This document shows positions 22,770 through 33,667 of a stretch of DNA of 64,000 bases, piece by piece; position 1 is the stretch's first letter; each line of letters begins with the position of its first letter. The notes below the pieces were generated by a model, which was given only the letters and a program-made list of their open reading frames with translations, was not told the DNA's origin and did not search any database. Origin of the DNA: Anisodus tanguticus (taxonomy: Eukaryota; Streptophyta; Magnoliopsida; Solanales; Solanaceae); NCBI GenBank assembly GCA_034509755.1, contig CM067543.1:17298954-17362953 (forward strand), in the 5' to 3' direction. The position numbers and the translations under genes are program-made.

Positions 22770-23497
22770 ATGGAAAGTAACCTATTTAAACAAAATTAGT
22801 TTGAATAATAATAATTTGCAATTTATTTTTTACGAAATGTATGCATGGTAGATCTGTCATTCAACTGGTTGAGTCGTCACTCATGAAGTCTACAAAAATC
22901 TTGCAAGCCAAAAAGGAAGATTTAAAATCATCCAAGCGATCCCAATATAGATTGATTAGGAGTTTTGGGAAGACAACAAAGAATCCCTTAGCCTATCAAA
23001 AATTAGGAAAAAAACTAGAAAATGATAATTACGCGTTCTAAGAAGAAGTAATCAATTGCTTATTTTGGGAGCAAAATATATATACATTGGGAAGGTAAAT
23101 CTTTTTACCAAACTGTTGTTGCAAACGAAAAAAATCAGATGACACTCAATCCTATACTTTTTTTTCTGAAAAAAATATTTTTTAGAGAGGTTATTATGGA
23201 AAGTTACATATTTTTAAATAAAATAAGTTTGAATAATATTAATTTGTAATTTATTATTTACGAAATTTATACATGGTAGATGGTCATTCATATGGTTGAA
23301 TCGTCACTCACGCAGTCTAGAAAAATCTTGTAAGCCAAAAGGGAAGGTTTTAAAATCGTCCAAGCGATTAGGGATTTTGGGCAGACAAAAACAATCCCTT
23401 AGCCTATCAAAAATTAAGGGGGAAAATATAAAATGTTAATTATGTTTTTGAAGAATAAGTAATCAATTGTTTACTTTAGGGAAGTAAAAGATAATGT
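22770..23497. repeat. Direct duplication, ~300 bp units about 430 bp apart
   Basis: 22,770-23,082 and 23,199-23,497 share in order GGAAAGT, AGTTTGAATAATA, TTTACGAAAT, CATGGTAGAT, GGTTGA(G/A)TCGTCACTCA, AAAAATCTTG.AAGCCAAAA, CCAAGCGAT, CCCTTAGCCTATCAAAAATTA and AAGTAATCAATTG. The stretch 22,841-23,041 is open but unlike any known protein. A GGTTGAATCGTCACTC half-motif lies in each unit. Confidence 0.75.
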
Positions 23498-23778
23498 AGG
23501 CGTGCCATTTAATGGACTATTCCTTACCGAGGTCGCGTGGAGCAACCACAAAAGCTAATTGATTGAAGCGTTGGTTGTGGAACTCAATCGTGTAGTCTTC
23601 CAGTAGTTTTTCTTTCTCCATCTTCTTATATCTATGCATGCATTCACATCCATAAAACACAAATATTTTCATACAGAACCCTAATCTCCAACTAAAATGT
23701 AAGTTACTCCAACAAAACAATGAAGCTCAACGGTGAATCATCTCTTCCAGCATCGCCTATTGCTGTGGAGATCCTATA

Positions 23779-26700
23779 TGTAATGATCTATTCGGTCGTT
23801 TTTTAACTAAAGACCATTATTTGGCTATTTTACCCTTCCCATGATCTTTATGTGGGGTTTGTGATATGCGAGGACGGGTTGCATAGATCCCGAGGTCCAT
23901 TGGTATGAGTTCTGGATGAAAAACCCAAGTTATTAGAGTTGATTAGTTTGACTCAAAGTTGACTTCTGGCTAGATGGATTTATTTTCGGGTTTCGTCACT
24001 TTCGATAGTTTTGGAGGGTAATTTATGACTTAGTCGTCTCATTGGTTCACTTCCCGAGGAATTCAGATGGATTTTGTGGCCTTGTGTGTAAAATTTAGAT
24101 AATTGTTTTTTCTTGGATGATATTTAGAAAAGTATGGCTTAGCTCATTTATTTTGAAATTTGAGAGTCCGAGCGAGTTCGTAGAACTGTTTACCTTAAAC
24201 GACCATGTCTGGTTTATGTCCGGAGGGTTCTGAGATTGTTTCGGATGTTCAATGCAGGATTTGGTTGTTTTCTATCTGCTGGTGTCTGGTGTTCACCACG
24301 GTGGCACCAGCATCCTCTCCAGCGGTCCGCCTCGATGAGAGGTTGGCTCGCCAAAGCAGAATCTAGGAGTCTGGAGAGTTCCACCACAGCAGAGTCAAGT
24401 CCGTCGTGGCGATAGGTGAGGTGTCAAGTGACTCTCACCCCAGTGGAAGGTTTTTTTCCACAACGGAGTCGATTCTGCTGGGGGAAACACTATTCAAGGT
24501 CCTATAAATAATTCTAGGTCAAATTTTCTTTCCCAAAATAGTCTATCTCGTAACTAGCGCATAAGGGTATATCCAAAGCCTTAAGAGCAAGTTCACCCAT
24601 TTGGTAAGAGTTTTCTTCATTATTTGGTTTACGTTTATGATTCTAAGCTTGTTAATTGTGGTTTAGCATATTATGTGAGTTGAGGAAGATGAGTTAAGCA
24701 TGTTGTGAGAATAAAAGAGCTATATGGATGACTTTAATGGAGATTTATAGATCAAATTGTGTTAACATCATGAATTAGGATTGATTGGATTATGCTATAT
24801 TATCATGTTATAAGTCTTAATTTGACTATAGAAACTTCTTTTCAAAAGGGGAAAATTCTAGGTTTTCAAATTGGGGTTTTTAATGATTGTTCAATTGGGG
24901 ATTTAAATGTGGACAGTTTTTTAATTAAAGAATATGATTACTTAGTATGTAATAGGGGTTTTTGAGTATTAAAGTTTGAGTCTTAGTGGCGTGGGCCCGA
25001 GATGGGTATTTACAGTCTTTTTTTGTTGTGACTAGCTTTATATTAAAGAATAATATGTACGTGGATAGACTTTGACTATCGAAAGGCACGTCGAAAGGGA
25101 AAGGCGACCACCGAGGCTTGATTTATTTGCGCTCATGTTCGGTAATGAGGTAGGCTTTGGTTTAGATTTTCAAGACTTTGATAGAAGTACATAGTAGTTA
25201 TAAATGTTGAGGGGTATTAGGCGTATTTGGGTGTCCCACTCAAATGGTTGTGATGAATGTTTGAGTAGGTACCAGTGTTGAACTATGATGATGGGTGATT
25301 TGGAAGATCAGCCTTATGCTGATTCCGACAGTTGTTATTTGGGCTTGTCACTATTAACTGGGCTCGTTGCCATGTTTGATATTGTTTTGTTTATTCATCA
25401 CACATGCTTTGATATGATATCCTAATTGTACTAGGATTATTATTGATGGACTTCTTTGACATGAAATTATGTGTATTGGATTATATATATGTTATTGAAC
25501 TTTTGAAAGCATGTGATATTTCATCTCCTTACTTGGTTGCATCCCATTATATCGTGATATCTTGCCTTATATTGTCATTTTTATTCATACACTTGTGGTT
25601 CAGTGATATTGATATAAGAGAGGTATGGATATTGTTTGGGCCCAAAAGGCCAGAAAGGTAAGAACACTTATGAGATTATGCCAACATTGAGATAATGATA
25701 ATACGGATGGCTTGGGTTGCACGCTGCAACGGATATTGATACATGGGGAATAGATTTGCATACCTACAACATGATATTATTCAGACAAATGAGTTTTGGG
25801 CTCTAGCCAAATTCGTATATGGAATTCCGGCTGGATAGGAGCAGTATATAGACTTTGCGGGTCCCCCTTAAGTGTACGGTTCATAATAAAACCTTGACAT
25901 ATTGTATACCAGGTTGAGAAAGGTACCTTGCATATGCATTGCATTCATAACATACATATATCTATACATTGATTAATTATGGTTTGGTAATGTGATATGG
26001 TTGGTTATTAGAACTTGGGTCAAACCCTAAACTACTTGGATTGAATTGATTTGGTTGTCGTATGTATCTTTCTTCCGTGTGATGGGTTTTTGGGGTTTAA
26101 TAATTATAAGTCTAAGTGTTTGATGTCAACTACTAATGTGGTCAGAAATGTAAAATTATGCCATAACTATCGTTTAGGTCAAGAGAATTATGTGCATTTG
26201 TGTGTTGTCTGGTAATTGATCATGTGACTGGGTAACGAGTCTAGTAAGGAACCTCTGATAAGTGTCACTAGTGGAAAGATATGGAACGATCTATATATGT
26301 TAGATTGTAACTGTATCGAGACTTAACTAAGTGTAAATGTTAAGGTTAATAAAGGAGTTAACGTCATCACGTTTAGCTTAGGTGTAACACTCTTGGAAGA
26401 GTTCTAAAATGGTTGTTGTGATGTAAGTCTATCTCATTTATTTCGTGTGATAAGTTGGGTAAGTGGGTTAAGCTTGAGTATGAATTGAATAAGAGAGTAC
26501 TAGTTGGTGGTTACTATGATAGTAAGGTCCATATATATGTGAATGGATGGATTGTACTTGACTGTGATTGGAACCTTATGTGAAAAATATAACTCGATGA
26601 ATTGGTAAATTGATATGTGTTCACCGTGACTTATATGGACTATTGAATTATCTAGTATAGGTTTATCTGATGTCAACTTGATATTAATCATTGTTACATA

Positions 26701-27198
26701 TTTTCTATCATTGTCGGCCTATGATGTCTACGGGGGTACGTTGAGTACTCATGCTACACTTTTGTATCTTTTTTGATGCAGATACATGTCCCTCTACCAG
26801 TTTGAGATCTCAAATTTGAGTACGAGTAGGTTGATTTCCAATATTCAAGGTGAGGATGATATCTTCCGACATACCTTTGATGCTCATTCTCTTACTTTGT
26901 CTTTACCTTGATTCGAGAGTCACGATTCAGATTTTCAGACTATGTAGTTCAGTGTTAGCTTATATGGTCTTTTATTTTGATTTGTATCTATATTAGCTCT
27001 CTTGTATTATTGACCAGATATTTGAGGTTGTATTTGATGATTCAGACTTATGTTCCGCTTTTAAAGAAATATGAGATAACTTACTTACTATTACTATTTC
27101 CACAATTCTTCTTGATTTTGTTGATACTTTGGGAAGTGGTTCGCCTATCGGTGGGGAATGTGTAGGTGCCACCAAAACTCCTGAAAAGGAATCTTAAA
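23779..27198 (+). repeat. 5' LTR of the second long-LTR element
   Basis: Starts TGTAATGATCTATTCGGTCG. It includes the GC-rich tract 24,280-24,490, the GCCTATGATGTCTACGGGGG block at 26,717, and an end near GGTGCCACCAAAACTCCTG. Length about 3.4 kb. Confidence 0.7.
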
Positions 27199-27202
27199 AA
27201 AG

Positions 27203-27215
27203 TTAGTATCAGAGC
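27203..27215 (+). promoter_or_regulatory. Primer-binding site (variant of tRNA-iMet PBS)
   Basis: TTAGTATCAGAGC differs by one base from the consensus TTGGTATCAGAGC and lies directly after the 5' LTR. Confidence 0.65.
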
Positions 27216-30200
27216 TTTAAGTCAAATAGTTTTAAATACAAGAGCAATGTCTAGTACAGTCTTCCTGATCAGTGTGGAGACATTTATACTTATCATCGAG
27301 AGGCTATGTGACATTTAGGAAACTTCATTTTCTTCATTCCTTTCGTGCTAAGTTGAATCAAATTGGTATATGAACTTCTTCCTTCGATTTTATCACTGAT
27401 GGTGGTAACACGCTCTTTAATTCATGTGTAAGTGGTTCGATATGATGTCGCGCAGTAGGGTATGAGATGTGTTACCGTGATTCAGATGCGGGACCGAGTT
27501 CAGTCTTCAGCTATGATTTTAAGGGTCAGTTGATTTGGGTTATGATTGTGACCTCTCAGTTCGGTGATATCCTTGGAAAGTAGGAATGATAATTCAGAGA
27601 TACAAGGAAAAGAAATTGGATGGATAAATATCTGCTATATGAAGGGAAAAATTGGTATCTAACGTGTTTGTTGGGATAAGTTTCAAGGTGTACGAGGGTG
27701 GATGTCATATAGGCTATGGAATGTTAATTTAGCTTCAATTTGATAGTATTGTAATAGCATAGTAGAATTAGTGGTTGTGAGGTCATTCAAGAAATGGTTT
27801 TCTGCACGAGATCAGGTGGAAAGGTTACTTGTGATGAGTGAAGCTTAGTGGAATAAATAACAGCGTTTCTTCACCTAAATAGTGTGTTTGTAGGTCGCTT
27901 GGCATTTTGAGGTTAGTGATGATAGGGGAGTTGTTGATACCAAGAGATTGTTGAATTAGGGGTGTTTTGCAGTGTCTAGTATAGAGTGAGGGTGAGTGAT
28001 TGTATATGAGTTGGTACGTTGGGCTACGTCATAGGCTATAGAGAGCCAGTGATCAACTAATAAAAATGACTCTAGTGCTGGATAAGTGTGGAGTTCTATT
28101 TGAGAGATTATCGGGTGTTGCACCTAGTTCTTGGTTAAGGTTTGTGGGAAAGGTATGTAAAGGTTAACACTTGGGAAATTTTATAGCTACCAGTATATTG
28201 ACTTTGGAGGTGACCGAAGGACAGCGAAATTGCACGGTTAGTTGGATATGTTATGGTTCAACAAAATAAGGTAAAGATTGGGTTTTCGCAGGCAAACATT
28301 GTATAGACACTCGAATAAGGTGTTGGTCAATGGAAATATTTATGGCAACGAGTTGATGACGGTTTGATCTAATTCTAGTTGTGAAAGGCTTCGGGTATCA
28401 ATGATCGGGTTAGTGAACGCATGGAGTGGTATAGGAAGAGGATTATTTCGGTCAAGAATTTTTGGCAAGAGTATTTTTATGAAACTATATGAGGATGTTA
28501 GCAGGAGTGTATGTTCAGTAATTAAGGATCACTTCCGTACTATGGATTGGTTTAGTGATAGCTCGGGTTATCATTTTGGTACTAAATGGTTGTTGGTCAG
28601 AGTAACCAGAGTGGGTTGATGTCTTTTCTAGTCGAGGAATTTCATAAAGAATGGTACACGTAATGTGCCAAATTTTTGGGAGAAGTTCCATGTTCAAAGG
28701 CTTGCGTAATGATCTATTGTTAGTGGTGAACATGATTGGAATGGATGGTGGAAATGTAAGAAATTTAATAAATGCGTGGTTGATCTGATTTGGATTGAGT
28801 AAGGTGCATCTTCGAGACAGGAAAGGATTCAAATTTGAAACAATGGAAATTCTTAGGTTAGATGTGGTTTATGGTGTCATTATTTTCGCATCTTTCAGAT
28901 CGGGTTAAATGGTTGGGTATGCTCGGAGGAGTATGTCTATCGTAGTTGACTAAGAGTTATGAAGAATGTTCCATGAGGTTTGTGTTGGGTGATAGGTGGT
29001 AGCTGTGTTGAGACATTGTTGATTGATAGCATGGATGAGTATTTGGGTATTAGAACTTGGGAGAAATCGAGCAATGGCAGGTAAATGGAAGGTAAGGTTG
29101 ATACGTCATAAATTGGTAAGGCTGGTAAATAGTGAGATATGACAGATAGAGGTTCGACAAGGTATCCAGAGTTATGGGTGAGTTAAGAGAAAGTATGAGG
29201 AAGATTTGATGTGTTTAGAGTTCATGTGGTTCTATTAGACTTGTGTACCGGTAGAAGTTGAAGAGCTTGGAGATTATAATCAAGGGTATCGTTCGTCGGT
29301 GCTAAATTGATTACTTGGATAGAATCCAACTTGAAAGTTATGGGTGACGACACGTGCTTTATTGTTCATGAGGAAAAGAGATGGAATAGATCATAGCATA
29401 TTTATGAAAAGCTTACTAGATTATTTGGAATATGTTTGGGTGGCTAACGATGATTTAAAAATTGAGTATTTTATTTCAGGACAGATTTGTTCATTTAGGG
29501 CCAGCGGCCTAAGTTACATTGACTGGAGGACTTGTGGTATTCTAGTCAACCACCGACAAGGATTCAAGGGATTTCGTTTTGGAAGTGGAAGTATTATTGT
29601 GTCACCAGTTCCCATCAAAATTGCAAGTAGGATTGATGATAATTTTTTGATGACAGTGATTCAGACAGTTCTAACAGTTTGTACGGTTACTTGGTATGCA
29701 TTGAGGAAGTACAACTAGTTATGAAAAGTCTTCAAAGGGATCAGTCATTTTTCTACAGATTTGGCACCGCAAAGTAATAAGTAGGCATGTTTATAGTATG
29801 GTAGTTTGGAAATTCGAGGGAAATAGGACTTGTGATGTTTGTTTATGTGTTCTAAGAAATCTTGGTACGAAGGACGACATTGATAGTTGAGAAGGGAAGC
29901 TAGTAGAACCAGACGGTGATATCGGTACAGGTTGGACTATGGTTGTGGCTACAACTAAAGGTTGATGGTGGTTATTGTGATAATTCGTGGATTCAGTCGG
30001 ATGCGGATAGAAGTATGTCTATGATCAAATCAGGAAATTGGAGTGGAGTTAGTTTGTACTTTTGAGAATCAACAGTGAAAGAAATTTTGGTTGAAAGAAT
30101 AGAGATTTGGGGTGTTGATGTAAGATATAGTAGCTTCAACTGGTTCAATGAACAGGAAGTGCTATCATCTAATTTCTGCCTGTTGGGACTCTCATGAGGT

Positions 30201-30286
30201 TATTAAGGAGATTCCTTAGTTACTCGTCAGTTTCTATTCTTTTATCCTTCCGTTCGAGGACGAACATTCATTTAATTAGTATCTGA
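27216..30286 (+). other. Interior of the second long-LTR element, no gag-pol seen
   Basis: I read both strands for RT, RNase H, integrase and CCHC motifs and found none. The longest open stretch (29,344-29,718, plus, 124 codons) has no recognisable motif. The 3' end keeps gypsy-like wording (GTTCGAGGACGAAC at about 30,252), suggesting derivation from a Ty3/gypsy element. Confidence 0.5.
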
Positions 30287-32250
30287 TGTAACAATCCGTC
30301 CAAACACTTTTAGCTAAAGACTCTTATTTGGCTATTTTACCCTTCCTATGATCTTTATGTGGGGTTTGTGATCTGCGGGGATGGGTGGCATGGATCTCGA
30401 GGTCCATTTATATGAGTTTCGGATGAAAACCCAAAACTAGAATATTATAGTGGGTTAGTTTGACTCAAAGTTGACTTCTAGCTAGATGGGTTTATTTTTA
30501 AGTTATGTTGCTTCCAGTAGTTCCTGAGGGTAATTTATGACTTAGTCGAGTCATTGATTCGCATCACGAGGCAGTCGGATGGATTTTTTGGCCTTATGTG
30601 TGACATTTAGATAATTGGTTTTTCTGGGATAATCTATAGAAAAGTATGGCTTAGCTCGATTAATTGTGAGATTCGAGGGTACGAGCGAGTTCATAGAACT
30701 GTTTACCATAGACGAGCATGTCTTGTTTGTGTTTGGAGGGTTCCGGGAGTGTTTCGGATGTTCAATGCAGGATTTCACTGATTTCCATCGGCTAGTGTCC
30801 GCCATGGTGGCACCAGCATCCGCTCCGGCCGCCTATGCGAGAGGTTGGCTTGCCAAAGTGAAATCTGGGAGTCAGGAGAATTCTGTCACAGCGAAGTCGG
30901 GTCCTCCATGGTAAGGGGTGACGTGTCAAGTGACTCTTGCTTCAGCAGAAGGTTTTCTATCGCAACGGGTCTGCTTCAGCGGAGTCGATTCAGCTGGGGC
31001 AGAAATATTGTTCATGGTCCTATAAATAATTCTAGGTCAAATTTTCTTTCCCAAAATAGTCTATATCGAAACCAGCACCGCATAAGGGTAAATTCAGAGC
31101 CTTAAGAGCAATTTCAACCCTTGGGTAAGAGTTTCTTTTATTATTTGGTTTAAGTTTATGATTCTAAGCTTGTTAATGGTGATTTAGCATATTATTTGAG
31201 TAGGGGAAGATGAGTTATTCATGTTCTGAGGATAAGAGTGTTATATGGATGATTGTAATGGAGATTTACGGATCAAATTGTGTTAATATCATTAATTAGG
31301 ATTGGATTATTCTAGATTATCATGTTATAAGTCTTAATTTAAATATAGAAATTTGTTTTCAAAATGGAAAATTCGAGGGTTTCAAATTGGACTTTTTAAT
31401 GATTGTTCAATTGGGGATTCAAATGTGTATAATTTTTCAACTAATTTAAGGATAAGATTACTTAGTATGTAATAGAGGTTTTTGAGTATTATAGTACGAG
31501 TCTTGGTGATGTGGACACGGGGTGGGTATTTAAAATCTTATTATTGTTGTGATTTTGCTTTATATTAATAAATAATATGTACGTGGATTGACTTCGACTA
31601 TCACGAGGCTCATCGGAAGGGCAAGGCGATCACCGAGGCTTGATTTTGTATGATAAGTTGGATAAGTAGGTTTAATCTTGAGTATGACCTGAATAAGAGA
31701 TTACTATTCGGTGGGTACTATGATAGTAAGGTTCATGTATATATGAATGGATCGATTGTACTTGACTGTGATTGGATCCTTATGTGAACAATGTGACTTT
31801 ATGAATCGGTGAATTGATATGTGTACAACGTGACTTTCATGGACTATTGAACTGTTTAGTGTAGGTTTATCTGGTGTTAACTTTATATTTAACTTTGTTA
31901 CGTATCTTTCGTCGTTGTCGGCCTATGATGTCTACGGGGGTACGTTGTGTGCTCATGCTACACTTGCTGCATTTTTTCTGCTGCAGATACAGGTCCTTCT
32001 ACTAGTTTGAGATCTCGAGTTTGAGTCCGAGCAGGTTGACTTCTAGTATTCAGGCTGAGGATGCTATCTTCTGGCATACCTTTGATGCTCATTCTCTTAC
32101 TCTGTCTTTACTTTGATTTGAAAGACACGATTCAGATTTTCAGACTATGTAATTCAGTTTTGGCTTATGTGATCTTTTATTCAGACTTGTATTTGATGAT
32201 TCATACATATGTTCCGCTTTTACATAAATATGAGATAACTTACTTACTAT
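30287..32250 (+). repeat. 3' LTR of the second element, internally deleted and truncated
   Basis: Co-linear with the 5' LTR to CACCGAGGCTTGATTT (31,647, matching about 25,123). It then jumps to TGATAAGTTGG (matching about 26,449), a loss of about 1.3 kb. It breaks off at about 32,250, after GAGATAACTTACTTACTATT, where the 32-kb tandem repeat begins. Confidence 0.75.
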
Positions 32251-33485
32251 TGAATTTGTTGTTAAAACTCACCCAAAAAAGTGATTAGTATTGTCTCATT
32301 CCTTTATTTTCTTTCTTTTTCTATGGTTCACTTAGCTGACCATCAGAAGAATCAACTTGACAGATCAATCAAGTTGTGAATAATAATAAACCAAAATAAG
32401 TGATACTCACCGGATTCGAACACGAGAACAGGTGATCGCATAGATGACTCGTTACCACTGGGATGGAATATATTTTAGTCATGTTAGTTCAAATGTATTT
32501 GTTCAGTACATGTTGTGGGGGCAGACCAAATAAATAAATTATTATTTGAATTAATAAATAGTTCAAATCAACTCAAAATACACACCACTAAAGGACCTTA
32601 GATGCTTTTGTAAAATTGTATGTGAAAAGATTTGTGACTTGGTGAATGGCACTATTTCGCAAAGCACAAGCTACTACACCACAACTAATTCCTCCAACGT
32701 AGGAGTTAGTTAAGTAAATGAGGAAATGTGGTTGAGTTGTGAATTTGTTGTTAAAACTCAACCAAAACAACATGGTTGTACATGTTATCACATTTAATAT
32801 CTTGTTATGTGGCTTTACCACCCAAAAAAATAATTATTATAGTCTAAATCCTCTATTTCCTTCTTTTTCCTATGGTTCACTTAGTTGACCATCAGATAAA
32901 TCAACCTTACTGATCAACAAAGTTGTGAATAATAATAAAATCAAAATAAGTGAGACTCGCCGAATTCTAACACGAGAACAGGTGATCGCATAGATGACTC
33001 GTCACCACTCGGCTGGAATAGCCACATCTGTTTAGTCGTGCTAGTTCAAATATATTTATTCAGTACCTGTTGTGGGGCCAGACTAAATAATAAATTATTA
33101 TTTAAATAAATAAATGGTTCAAATGAACTCAAAATACACACCACTAAAGGGCCTTAGATATTTTTATACAGTTGTATATGAAAAGATTTGTGACTTTGGG
33201 AATGGCACTATCCCCCAAAGCACAAGCTACTACACCACAACTGGTTCGTCCAACGTAGGAGTTAGTTAAGCAAATGAGGAAATGTGATTGAGTTGTGAAT
33301 TTGTTATTAAAACTCAACCAATATAACATGGTTGTACATGTTATCACATATAATATCTTATTACATGGCTTTACCATCCAAAAATGATTGTTATTGTCTA
33401 AATCATATATTTCCTTCTTTTTTCCTATGGTTCACTTAACTGACCATCAGATGAATCAACCTGACGGATCAAACAAGTTATTTTT
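32251..33485. repeat. ~550-bp tandem repeat array carrying the bipartite motif
   Basis: Units restart at TTCACTTAGCTGACC (32,327), TTCACTTAGTTGACC (32,876) and TTCACTTAACTGACC (33,431), spaced 549 and 555 bp. Each unit begins with the motif (32,331, 32,880, 33,434), then TCGCCGAATTC.AACACGAGAACAGGTGATCGC, the ACACCACTAAAGG.CCTTAGAT block, and ACAAGCTACTACACCACAACT. Minus-strand open frames in each unit (32,588-32,821 and 33,144-33,377) are about 80% alike but resemble no known protein. Confidence 0.85.
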
Positions 33486-33667
33486 GTTGCTAAAGAAAAT
33501 AATAAATATAAGTTAGAAATTAAAAAAAGGTTTATTCGCACTGCTACATTAAATTACTAAAGTGTTTGATTTCAAATTCATTCATACTCCCCTCCCAATT
33601 TAGAACTCGACGTTCTCTCTTACTTCTCTGGTTTCTCTACCCGCTAAAACACCAAAGTTAATCTACT

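Larger units (their letters stand above)
23779..32250 (+). mobile_element. Second long-LTR, gag-pol-less LTR element
   Basis: The 5' LTR runs 23,779-27,198 and is followed by a primer-binding-site variant TTAGTATCAGAGC (27,203-27,215). The interior is 27,216-30,286, with the Solanaceae gypsy-like phrase CGTTCGAGGACGAAC (30,251) just before the 3' LTR, which starts TGTAACAATCCGTCC (30,287). The 3' LTR is internally deleted and loses its end at 32,250. No gag, RT or integrase is readable inside. The middle and end of the LTR (GCCTATGATGTCTACGGGGG, CTCATGCTACACTT) are shared with the 9.7-kb element and the solo LTR at 55.7 kb, while the first few hundred bases differ. Confidence 0.7.

Noticed and set aside
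29344..29718. 124-codon plus-strand open frame in the second long-LTR element
   Set aside because: No recognisable motif and no conserved partner in the related 9.7-kb element; treated as chance.
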